Assembly (NCBI GenBank): GCA_002429085.1
Contig: DIYR01000131.1
Coordinates: 1-5,218 of the forward strand
Reading direction: 5' to 3'
Length of the DNA stretch: 5,218 bases
DNA from: Flavobacteriales bacterium UBA6049
Lineage (GTDB): Bacteria > Bacteroidota > Bacteroidia > Flavobacteriales_G > Salibacteraceae
Below the pieces are notes generated by a model, which ran no database searches, was not told where the DNA came from, and was given only the letters and a program-made list of their open reading frames with translations. Below, piece after piece: positions 1 through 5,218 of this stretch. The stretch's first letter is position 1, and every line of letters starts with the position of its first letter. The translations under genes and the position numbers were made by a program.

Positions 1-642
1 GCTCGTCATCGGGTATTAGCAAGCATGCTAGAACAATTGCGTCACGCGGGTATTTCGATTGCTTATCCCAAACAAGATATTTACCATGAAAAAATGCCTA
101 CTCGCCACCTCGACTCCGCTACTGGGGATGATTGTATACCTTTATTACGTAAAATTGAACTTTTTAAACCGCTAGATGAATCAGAACTAGCCATACTAGG
201 AGAAAACATCACTCGGGAACATTATACCACTGGCGATGTAGTGCTCAAGGCTGGCGACGAGGGTGATTCTATGTTTATTGTAGTAGAGGGTTTGCTCGAA
301 GTATTTGTAGATGTATTTGGCGATGGCAACGAACTACGGGTAGGCTCAATAAAGCCAGGGCAATTTCTGGGAGAAAAGTCACTCCTAACGGGGGTAAATC
401 GCTCAGCTACGGCCAAAGCCGCTACCGATGCCATTACGTATAAAATTACCCGAGAAGACATGATGCCTATCTTACACCAGAGGGTAGAAGTATTAGAAAC
501 CATCAGCTTGATTATTGCTGAGCGAGAACTACGAAACTCCAGCATTTTTGAGAAAGCCTCCAAAGAACTGCGGGCTTCCGAAACCTCTCAATTGTCCAAT
601 CAGTTTTTGGTAAAAATGAAAGATTTGTTTTCGAATTTTTAA
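1..642 (+). CDS. MscS-family mechanosensitive channel with C-terminal cyclic-nucleotide-binding domain (3' part only)
   Basis: The frame is open from the first base (codons Ala-Arg-His-Arg-Val-Leu-Ala-Ser before the first Met at 25), so the gene starts upstream and 213 residues are visible. Fragment residues about 1-29 resemble the end of the MscS cytoplasmic domain: a helix, then Gly-Ile-Ser-Ile-Ala-Tyr-Pro-Lys-Gln-Asp-Ile-Tyr, matching the family's 'GI.IPFPQRD' strand. Residues about 46-170 form a CRP/CAP-type cyclic-nucleotide-binding domain: the turn Gly-Asp-Val-Val-Leu-Lys-Ala-Gly-Asp-Glu-Gly-Asp, then 'FIVVEG', then a phosphate-binding cassette with Gly124-Glu125 and Arg134-Ser135-Ala136. 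The Glu and Arg that bind the ribose and phosphate are both kept, so ligand binding is plausible. A charged helical tail follows to residue 213. The family sits in the inner membrane; pore helices are not in view. MscS channels fused to such domains are known in bacteria, where the nucleotide may tune gating. The MscS assignment rests on a short stretch; the nucleotide-binding domain is secure. Confidence 0.85.
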   Translation, partial: ARHRVLASMLEQLRHAGISIAYPKQDIYHEKMPTRHLDSATGDDCIPLLRKIELFKPLDESELAILGENITREHYTTGDVVLKAGDEGDSMFIVVEGLLEVFVDVFGDGNELRVGSIKPGQFLGEKSLLTGVNRSATAKAATDAITYKITREDMMPILHQRVEVLETISLIIAERELRNSSIFEKASKELRASETSQLSNQFLVKMKDLFSNF

Positions 643-722
643 CCAAGCAACTCACCCTATCATTGACCTTTTGGGCATATGACTCATTATTTGATCAATT
701 CTAATACGCTACTTTTAATGAC

Positions 723-1142
723 TTAGAACCACACATTACAATGAGGTAACCAATCTTTTATTTTTCTATGTTCAGACACCAATATCGGGTTACCACTCAG
801 CGTTAAGGTTTCGAGTTGTTTCAATTGAGCAACTTCTTCGGGAACAGTTTGTAGTTTATTATTTTGCACATTCAATTGTTTCAAATTTCTCAAATTACCA
901 ATGCTGGTAGGAAGAAATTCAATATTATTTTCAGGCAAATCCCACCAAACTAAATTTTGCAATTGTCCTATCTCCTCTGGCAAATGAGTAATTAAGTTCC
1001 TTCCCATCCATAGCTCCTCCAGTTTTGTTAAGTTCCCAATCTCTTTAGGAAGTTCTGTTATGAAATTACCCGATATATTTAAAGATGTCAAGTGAATTAA
1101 CTGATCAATTTCAGCGGGCAAATAGGTGATTCCGTTTTCCAC
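723..1142 (-). CDS. Leucine-rich-repeat protein, C-terminal portion after a frameshift
   Basis: This frame encodes the LRR body of a gene whose beginning lies in another frame (1111-1377). It contains four consecutive exact 23-residue repeats of the form LxxLxLxxNxIxxLPxEIGxLxx, starting at Leu18, Leu41, Leu64 and Leu87 of this segment. An incomplete first repeat (ITYLPAEIDQLIH) precedes them, and a 30-residue C-terminal cap (LETLTLSGNP through DWLPHCNVWF) follows. This is the SHOC2/Ras-suppressor-like repeat class, a curved protein-binding solenoid; no enzymatic domain, signal peptide or membrane segment is seen, so a cytoplasmic interaction role is the inference. The first possible start, GTG at 1142, is poor: it has no ribosome binding site, it falls inside a repeat, and the frame is closed by TAA at 1158-1160. 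The segment is therefore best read as the continuation of the upstream frame. It converges with the channel gene on the plus strand. Confidence 0.8.
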   Translation of the reverse strand: MENGITYLPAEIDQLIHLTSLNISGNFITELPKEIGNLTKLEELWMGRNLITHLPEEIGQLQNLVWWDLPENNIEFLPTSIGNLRNLKQLNVQNNKLQTVPEEVAQLKQLETLTLSGNPILVSEHRKIKDWLPHCNVWF

Positions 1143-1377
1143 GTAGGAAAAAAAAACTTACATTTAGATCAATTAAATCATCTATTCCTAGTTCTTCCGA
1201 TAAATCTTCTGGATATCCTCGAGGGCGATATTCTATAGCATGGTGAACTTTTATGAGTCGTTTTAGTTCGTCTTGAAATATGGAATTATTCTTTGCCAAT
1301 TGCAAAGCCAATTCCATATTCTCCTGCTCTTGTGAGCGTAACAGCCGTAGAAAGTTTTCAAAGTATTTAGAGCTCAA
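1111..1377 (-). CDS. N-terminal helical portion of the frameshifted LRR protein
   Basis: This frame supplies the start of the LRR gene: about 65 residues rich in Leu, Glu, Lys and Arg (including 'MELALQLAKNN'), predicted helical, then Gly-Ile-Asp-Asp-Leu-Ile-Asp-Leu-Asn-Val-Ser, which looks like the first strand of an LRR. A run of nine Ts follows and the frame then ends in 11-12 unrelated residues (LRGKRNHLFAR). Removing one T gives a continuous 217-residue protein running straight into the repeats. The furthest-upstream usable start is TTG at 1377, which overlaps the stop of the nuclease gene by 11 bases and suggests translational coupling. An alternative is ATG at 1317 (codon 21), preceded closely by AGGAG. 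Short helical N-termini before 23-residue repeats are, from memory, common in Microscilla-type LRR proteins. Whether this piece has any function without the repeats is unknown. Confidence 0.65.
   Translation of the reverse strand: MSSKYFENFLRLLRSQEQENMELALQLAKNNSIFQDELKRLIKVHHAIEYRPRGYPEDLSEELGIDDLIDLNVSFFFLRGKRNHLFAR
1148..1156 (-). other. T9 homopolymer at the frameshift joint of the LRR gene
   Basis: The coding strand has nine consecutive Ts exactly within the stretch where both frames of the LRR gene are open (1111-1157). Reading eight Ts instead of nine turns the coding into Val-Ser-Phe-Phe-Ser-Tyr-Val-Glu-Asn-Gly-Ile-Thr and joins both halves into one frame. Runs of nine or more A or T are established sites for polymerase slippage during transcription, for replication slippage, and for base-calling errors in sequencing. 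The sequence alone cannot separate these. Confidence 0.75.
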
Positions 1378-2791
1378 AACTTTGGCCTTTCTCAGGAATT
1401 TCTACCTGCGCATAGCCTTCATTACCCAAAGTTTGCTTAAAGTCTATCATTGAACTATGCTCTCCATGTACCAAAAACACCTTCTTAAGCTTTTCGGGAG
1501 ATTGCCATTTTACAAACTTAATCAAATCCTCGAGGTCGCCGTGCCCACTAAATATATCTGTATTTTCAATGGTGGCGTTGACTGCCAATTCGTGTTTGTC
1601 AGCTACAATGTATTTTCGACCATTCAACAAATCGTGCCCCAAGGTGCCCTCAGCCGAATAGCCAATAAGCAGCACAGTAGCCAGTGAGTTTTGAATATTT
1701 TGTTTGATGTGGTACTCAATACGCCCTCCCTGTATCATTCCTGAAGAAGACACCACCATATAAGGATGCGTATAATTGGCAATGGCTTTACTGGCTTTGG
1801 TTGAATCTAAATAAACCAGGTTCTCGAAATCAAACAAACTCTCATTTTCCTTGTAGAAATCCTTGGCTTCCTTATTCAACAAACTTAGATGTTTTTGATA
1901 CACTTGGGTACTTGCTTTAGCCAATGGACTATCTGTATAAATCTTTATGGCAGGTAAGCGTTCTTCTACACAGAGTTTGTTTAAGATATACAGTAAGGCT
2001 TGGGTACGCCCCACACTAAAAGCAGGTACCAACAAACGCCCAGGTTTATCCACACAAGCTCGTTGGATCACATCCAGTACAATTTCTTCTGGGTCCCCAG
2101 TAGCTCGATGGTGGCGGTTTCCGTAGGTAGATTCACAAACCAGATAGTCTACCTCAGGAGTAGGCTCTGGATCGCTTAATAAGGGATAATCATAGCGCCC
2201 TAAATCTCCCGAAAAACCGATACGAGTCGTTTTGCCATTTTCTTCAGCCTCCACCACTACATTGGCGGCTCCCAGCAAGTGCCCAGTAGGAATGAGCGTA
2301 ATGTAAAGCCCATCTCCTATTTTCTTGCGTTGCTTAAAACTCAGCAATTTAAAGTGCCCCAGCGTTTGGTTCACGTGTGGTGCCAAATATAGCTCTCGCT
2401 TAAGCAGTCTTTGTTCTTTATGAGCAGGGTTGTACTTTTTGCTTTTATCGATTTTTTTAATCTTGCGTTGATTCAACGAAGCCGCATCATGCAAAAGAAG
2501 GTTGGCCAAGTCATAAGTAGCGTGGGTGCAATAAATTTCTCCCTCGAAACCTTCGCGCACCAAATTGGGCAAAAACCCCGAATGATCTATATGAGCGTGG
2601 GTTAATACGACTGCGTTTATTTGGGATGGTTCAAAGGGAAAAATAGCCTGGTAAGTTCCATCTTCCGCTATTTTGCGTTCTCGCTCCAAATCCTGCCCAC
2701 AATCTATCAATAATTTAAAATCATTTTCTAGTTCCAGCAAATGCATGCTTCCCGTCACCTGACGTGCTGCACCCCAAAATGTCAATCGCAT
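1367..2791 (-). CDS. Beta-CASP metallo-beta-lactamase-fold RNase (RNA-specificity domain protein)
   Basis: A 474-residue protein of the bacterial/archaeal CPSF-like family (related to Thermus TTHA0252 and the YSH1 group), expected to be a cytoplasmic zinc-dependent endo/exoribonuclease. The metallo-beta-lactamase core shows motif 1 (Asp30 in LLIDCG), motif 2 His65-x-His67-x-Asp69-His70, motif 3 His171 in a GHLLGAANV segment, and motif 4 Asp196 in SGDLGR. The beta-CASP insert follows, with Glu220 in ESTYGNR (motif A), the SSGMIQGGRIEYH segment typical of the RNA-specific group, His417 in SGHGD (motif B) and His442 in VHGE (motif C). All metal ligands are present, so the enzyme should be active. 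Length is normal for the family. The start is ATG at 2791; the N-terminus MRLTFWGAARQVTGS is the usual first strand of the fold, which fixes it. No Shine-Dalgarno is visible, as is normal in Bacteroidota. The stop overlaps the next gene (LRR). The physiological RNA target cannot be read from sequence. Confidence 0.94.
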   Translation of the reverse strand: MRLTFWGAARQVTGSMHLLELENDFKLLIDCGQDLERERKIAEDGTYQAIFPFEPSQINAVVLTHAHIDHSGFLPNLVREGFEGEIYCTHATYDLANLLLHDAASLNQRKIKKIDKSKKYNPAHKEQRLLKRELYLAPHVNQTLGHFKLLSFKQRKKIGDGLYITLIPTGHLLGAANVVVEAEENGKTTRIGFSGDLGRYDYPLLSDPEPTPEVDYLVCESTYGNRHHRATGDPEEIVLDVIQRACVDKPGRLLVPAFSVGRTQALLYILNKLCVEERLPAIKIYTDSPLAKASTQVYQKHLSLLNKEAKDFYKENESLFDFENLVYLDSTKASKAIANYTHPYMVVSSSGMIQGGRIEYHIKQNIQNSLATVLLIGYSAEGTLGHDLLNGRKYIVADKHELAVNATIENTDIFSGHGDLEDLIKFVKWQSPEKLKKVFLVHGEHSSMIDFKQTLGNEGYAQVEIPEKGQSFEL

Positions 2792-2818
2792 ATCTATTAA
2801 TTCATCTGATTATATATG

Positions 2819-2851
2819 TAAATTTAAGAATAAAAGTGAGATATGTTCAAA
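2819..2851 (-). promoter_or_regulatory. Possible Bacteroidota-type promoter of the nuclease-LRR unit
   Basis: On the minus strand TTTG (2848-2851) is followed after 21 bases by TAAATTTA (2819-2826), which matches seven of eight positions of the Bacteroidota -7 element TAnnTTTG with a TTTG-like -33 box. It lies downstream of the thioredoxin terminator and would start transcription about 20 bases before the nuclease ATG. The region is AT-rich, so a chance match is quite possible. Confidence 0.3.
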
Positions 2852-2889
2852 GCCTCGCAGGGATTCCCCTTTTTGTACAACTCTCAAGC

Positions 2890-2924
2890 AAAAAAACGAG
2901 CATCATCGTTGGATGACACTCGTT
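2890..2924 (-). terminator. Rho-independent terminator of the thioredoxin gene
   Basis: On the minus strand a 13-bp stem (AACGAGTGTCATC with GATGATGCTCGTT, two G-U wobbles, no mismatch) closes a four-base loop CAAC and runs into seven Ts (2890-2896). It begins 30 bases after the trxA stop codon. The geometry is that of a standard intrinsic terminator and implies that the nuclease gene downstream needs its own promoter. Confidence 0.9.
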
Positions 2925-2954
2925 GGTCTTAATATTCTATCTCGAGTTGACGAC

Positions 2955-3275
2955 TTAAATTACGCCATCAAGTTTTTGAGCCAAAGCAGCCTTTGGTACA
3001 TATCCTACTTGCTTGTCTACGATCTCTCCATTTTTGAAGAACAACAAAGTAGGAATGCTTCTGATACCAAATTTAGCAGAAACATTAGGATTGCTATCTA
3101 CATCCACAGAAGCAATCACGGCTTTTCCTTCGTACTCACCAGCCAATTCTTCTACAATTGGGCTTAACATTTTACAAGGACCGCACCACTCAGCCCAGAA
3201 ATCAACCAATACAGGTTTGTCAGAATTTATAACTTCATCGAAGTTTGCGTCGGTAATTGCAAGTGTATTTGCCAT
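2955..3275 (-). CDS. trxA: Thioredoxin
   Basis: A 106-residue single-domain thioredoxin, the usual length for the family. It reduces protein disulfides in the cytoplasm (for example in ribonucleotide reductase, peroxiredoxins and methionine sulfoxide reductase) and is itself recharged by thioredoxin reductase. The active site Trp30-Cys31-Gly32-Pro33-Cys34 is canonical. The buried Asp25 that tunes cysteine reactivity, the Phe26-Trp27-Ala28 strand end and the cis-proline Pro75 in SIPT are all present. There is no signal peptide or lipobox, which argues against the periplasmic TlpA/ResA-type proteins frequent in Bacteroidota. The start ATG at 3275 gives a typical N-terminus (MANTLAITDANFDEVI). 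The gene appears to be monocistronic: a terminator follows within 35 bases, and 295 non-coding bases separate it from sufS upstream. Confidence 0.97.
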   Translation of the reverse strand: MANTLAITDANFDEVINSDKPVLVDFWAEWCGPCKMLSPIVEELAGEYEGKAVIASVDVDSNPNVSAKFGIRSIPTLLFFKNGEIVDKQVGYVPKAALAQKLDGVI

Positions 3276-3430
3276 GACTAAATTATTTTTATGGTAATGA
3301 AAATTGTTTTTCTTATGGTATTGTAATGAATGTCTTTTGACTTCACTATCACATTACACAAAATGCATGCAAATAGTTCGTTCGGGTACTTTATATGACA
3401 GTTATTACATATAATCACTTAACTAAACGC

Positions 3431-3477
3431 AAAAACTGTCACTTTAGTTGTTACAATTATCCAAAGTGTCAGTTTTT
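3431..3477 (-). terminator. Imperfect hairpin, candidate sufS terminator (possibly bidirectional)
   Basis: Two 15-base arms (3431-3445 and 3463-3477) are reverse complements at 14 of 15 positions, with one T-T mismatch at 3439/3469 and a 17-base loop. The arms begin with five As and end with five Ts, so either strand gives a stem ending in a U stretch. It starts 93 bases after the sufS stop codon. The stem is AT-rich, the loop is large and the U tract is part of the stem, so this is a weak terminator candidate; it could instead be a binding site or an mRNA structure upstream of trxA. Confidence 0.45.
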
Positions 3478-3519
3478 AACATATCATTAAAAGATCAAAC
3501 AAAGGTTAATTGTTTAAAT

Positions 3520-3562
3520 AAATGTGCTAAATATTGTCTAGATACTCAACAAATGTGCTAAA
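3520..3562. repeat. 12-base direct repeat, two copies
   Basis: AAATGTGCTAAA occurs at 3520-3531 and again at 3551-3562, 31 bases apart start to start, just beyond the sufS stop codon. Three helical turns between copies would suit a regulator dimer, but the position is at the end of a gene and the sequence is AT-rich, so it may be a small duplication with no function. Confidence 0.5.
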
Positions 3563-3570
3563 GCTCAGTA

Positions 3571-4815
3571 CTATCGCAACATTTTCAATGCTTTATTCAA
3601 GCTATTGATGAGTGTGTCTACCTCTTCACGCGTGTTGTACATTGCAAAAGATACCCGCGATGTGCCCGCAATGCCAAAACGTTGCATCAATGGCTGCGTA
3701 CAATGGTGTCCAGTACGAATGGCAATGCCATGAGTATCCAGCAAAATGCCAATATCACCGTGGTGTACCCCTTCTACTACAAAAGATATTACACTCACTT
3801 TATGCTGAGCTGTTCCAATAATTCGTAAACCTTCTACTTCCTGGAGTTGTTGGGTGGCATACTGTAACAATTCCTCCTCGTATTGTGCCACTTTTTCTTT
3901 GCCTATGCCCGCGATGTAGTCCAACGCGTTTTTAAATGCAATGCCATCAGCAATATTAGGAGTACCTGCTTCAAATTTATGAGGTAAACCGTTATAGGTA
4001 GTTTTTTCAAAGGTCACTTCCTTAATCATTTCTCCTCCTCCATGGTAAGGAGGCATGGCATCTAAAATTTCTTTTTTGCCATAAAGCGCACCAATACCAG
4101 TAGGAGCATATACCTTGTGCCCTGAAAATACATAAAAATCCGCATCCAGGTCTTGTACATCAATATTCAAGTGTACAGATGCCTGAGCTCCATCTACTAG
4201 CACCTTGGCTCCCACTTTATGAGCCATAGCAATCATTTCTTTCACTGGGTTTACTGTTCCCAATGAATTAGATGCGTGTACAATAGAAACAATTTTGGTG
4301 CGCTCACTAAGGAGTTTTTCGTATTCTTCTAAAATCAGTTCTCCCTCATCAGTGATTGGTATTACCTTGAGAGTAGCTCCTTTCTCTTCACACAGCATTT
4401 GCCACGGAACAATATTAGAATGGTGTTCCATAGTAGAGATGATCACCTCATCTCCTGCTTTTACCTGTTGTCGTCCAAAAGTAGATGCAACCAGATTGAT
4501 GCCTTCGGTTACTCCTCGTACGAAAATGACTTCTTCAATAGAAGAAGCATTCAAAAACTGACGAATAGTTTCCCGAGAATCTTCGTATTCTTGCGTCCCC
4601 TTGGAGGCCAAATAGTGCGCTCCACGGTGAATGTTAGCATTGGTCGTAAGGTAGTAGTTATTCAAAGCATCCAATACGACTTTAGGCTTTTGAGACGTAG
4701 CCGCATTATCAAAATATATCAAGGGCTTCCCATTCACTTCTTGAGTAAGTAATGGAAAATCCGCTCTAATTTTATTTATATCAAAAATAGTCTTGGTTTC
4801 AGTGCTTGTGTCCAT
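3571..4815 (-). CDS. sufS: Cysteine desulfurase, SufS type (group II)
   Basis: A 414-residue PLP enzyme that takes sulfur from L-cysteine, forming alanine and an enzyme persulfide that feeds Fe-S cluster assembly in the cytoplasm. It aligns with E. coli SufS at a constant offset of about eight: His131 (stacks on PLP, in EHHSN), Asp208 and Gln211 (pyridine ring contacts, in VDGAQ), Lys234 (Schiff base, in SGHK), Cys372 (persulfide, in RTGHHCTQP) and Arg387 (substrate carboxylate, in SRVSF). The compact loop around Cys372 and the GGGEMI segment are hallmarks of group II (SufS) rather than IscS/NifS. The start ATG at 4815 gives a short N-terminal extension before the conserved IRADFPLL. No Shine-Dalgarno is seen. 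In many Bacteroidota sufS follows sufB-sufC-sufD, but here the preceding gene end is not recognisable as sufD and carries a terminator, so this copy seems to be transcribed alone. No SufE or SufU partner is in the window. Confidence 0.96.
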   Translation of the reverse strand: MDTSTETKTIFDINKIRADFPLLTQEVNGKPLIYFDNAATSQKPKVVLDALNNYYLTTNANIHRGAHYLASKGTQEYEDSRETIRQFLNASSIEEVIFVRGVTEGINLVASTFGRQQVKAGDEVIISTMEHHSNIVPWQMLCEEKGATLKVIPITDEGELILEEYEKLLSERTKIVSIVHASNSLGTVNPVKEMIAMAHKVGAKVLVDGAQASVHLNIDVQDLDADFYVFSGHKVYAPTGIGALYGKKEILDAMPPYHGGGEMIKEVTFEKTTYNGLPHKFEAGTPNIADGIAFKNALDYIAGIGKEKVAQYEEELLQYATQQLQEVEGLRIIGTAQHKVSVISFVVEGVHHGDIGILLDTHGIAIRTGHHCTQPLMQRFGIAGTSRVSFAMYNTREEVDTLINSLNKALKMLR

Positions 4816-5017
4816 AACATTTCTTTTAAAGGTTATTTGTTGAGCATCTTTCTCAGAAAACTCGCAAGTCTAATAAGTTGTTCATGATACTTGTTAGCAT
4901 TAATAATCATTCTTTTACATTACTTAGTAATAAACTTCAGAATTCTTATCCTCAAGTTGTTGGTAAATCCTGATCATATATAGCAACCCTTATTTTCTAA
5001 AACAAAATAAATTAAAG

Positions 5018-5054
5018 AAAAATGCCACTGAACAGTGAGTTCAGTGGCATTTTT
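5018..5054 (-). terminator. Strong intrinsic terminator after the partial gene at the right edge
   Basis: Two perfect 16-base arms (AAAAATGCCACTGAAC at 5018-5033 and its reverse complement at 5039-5054) enclose a five-base loop. The outer A and T stretches make it terminator-like on both strands. On the minus strand it lies 44 bases after the stop codon of the gene ending at 5099, followed by a T-rich tract, which makes it the terminator of that gene and insulates sufS from it. Confidence 0.92.
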
Positions 5055-5098
5055 ATAGGAAGATGTATATTCTTTAAATTAACAGCAGATCGCTACTA

Positions 5099-5218
5099 TT
5101 AATAGAACTTGTATCGTTTGTCGTTGATATCGGCTAGCTCTCTCAAAGCCTGATCGATGTAGAAACGAGCTAAGTTTTTAGTACGACTTACCAACTCTTG
5201 TTGTTGCTTGGTGTAGTC
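5099..5218 (-). CDS. C-terminal end of an unrecognised protein (5' part outside window)
   Basis: The minus-strand frame is open from the window edge to TAA at 5099-5101 and gives 39 residues, beginning Asp-Tyr-Thr-Lys-Gln-Gln-Gln and ending Lys-Arg-Tyr-Lys-Phe-Tyr. The piece is rich in Lys, Arg, Gln, Leu and Ala, with regular spacing of hydrophobic residues (LVSRTKNLARFYIDQALREL), consistent with one long amphipathic helix followed by a short basic-aromatic tail. No motif identifies the family, and it does not look like the end of SufD or SufB. That it is a real gene end is supported by the strong terminator 44 bases downstream. There is too little sequence to propose a function. Confidence 0.6.
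   Translation of the reverse strand, partial: DYTKQQQELVSRTKNLARFYIDQALRELADINDKRYKFY

Larger units (their letters stand above)
3276..3570. other. Intergenic spacer between sufS and trxA
   Basis: There are 295 bases without a convincing gene on either strand. It should hold the end of the sufS transcript and the trxA promoter. I see an imperfect hairpin (3431-3477), a second inverted match to one of its arms (TGACAGTT at 3396-3403), a 12-base direct repeat near the sufS end (3520-3531 and 3551-3562), and two copies of TTATGGTA 24 bases apart close to the trxA start (3289-3296 and 3313-3320). No good TAnnTTTG promoter stands out for trxA. Confidence 0.6.

Noticed and set aside
222..563. 113-codon open frame on the minus strand inside the channel gene
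   Set aside because: It is antisense to a well-supported nucleotide-binding domain and its translation is Ser/Thr/Pro-rich with no recognisable motif; a composition shadow.
643..722. Terminator between the convergent channel and LRR genes
   Set aside because: I looked for an inverted repeat followed by a T or A run in these 80 bases and found none of useful length.
1140..1142. GTG as an independent start for the LRR protein
   Set aside because: It has no ribosome binding site, starts in the middle of a repeat, and the intact N-terminal frame meets it exactly at a T9 run, so a frameshifted single gene explains the data better.
1457..2605. Plus-strand open frames (1457-1687 and 2411-2605) within the nuclease gene
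   Set aside because: They lie opposite intact beta-CASP coding sequence; the translations look like low-information reverse complements.
2913..3297. Two plus-strand open frames overlapping the thioredoxin gene
   Set aside because: Both are antisense to trxA, which has complete active-site motifs; one also runs across the trxA terminator region. Neither encodes a recognisable protein.
4295..4752. Plus-strand open frames of 88 and 117 codons within sufS
   Set aside because: They are antisense to conserved SufS sequence and overlap each other in different frames, with no family resemblance.
4816..5017. sufS promoter or a riboswitch/cysteine leader upstream of sufS
   Set aside because: Several AT-rich near-matches exist but none has both a TAnnTTTG box and a correctly spaced TTG element, and no known riboswitch core is visible.
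1..5218. CRISPR array, insertion sequence, prophage genes or tRNA
   Set aside because: No regularly spaced repeats, transposase or integrase coding, terminal inverted repeats with target duplications, or cloverleaf sequences were seen on either strand.

Overview
The window looks like a piece of a Bacteroidota chromosome, most likely a marine Cytophagales bacterium of the Microscilla type. This is inferred from the AT-rich sequence, the near absence of Shine-Dalgarno sequences before confident starts, a possible TTTG/TAnnTTTG-style promoter, and the short 23-residue leucine-rich-repeat protein of a kind common in that group. No species was identified by search.

Layout from left to right. (1) Positions 1-642, plus strand: the C-terminal part of an MscS-type mechanosensitive channel ending in a cyclic-nucleotide-binding domain; its 5' end lies outside the window. 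(2) Everything else is on the minus strand. Reading in the direction of transcription from the right edge, there is the last 39 codons of an unrecognised gene (5099-5218) followed by a strong terminator (5018-5054), then sufS (3571-4815). After a 295-bp spacer with an imperfect hairpin comes a thioredoxin gene (2955-3275) with its own terminator (2890-2924). Last is a two-gene unit: a beta-CASP metallo-beta-lactamase-fold RNase (1367-2791) whose end overlaps the start of a leucine-rich-repeat gene (723-1377). The channel and LRR genes converge on an 80-bp spacer in which I see no clear terminator.

Most of the window is housekeeping: sulfur mobilisation for Fe-S clusters (SufS), thiol-disulfide redox (thioredoxin) and RNA processing (beta-CASP nuclease). 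SufS and thioredoxin are linked loosely by sulfur/redox chemistry, but terminator-like elements separate them, so they need not be co-transcribed.

The most notable anomaly is in the LRR gene. Its N-terminal helical part and its LRR part lie in two frames that join perfectly if one T is removed from a run of nine Ts (1148-1156). It may be a sequencing error, a recent mutation, a phase-variable switch, or a transcriptional-slippage site. I found no convincing new defence or mobile system, no tRNA or rRNA, no CRISPR array and no insertion sequence.
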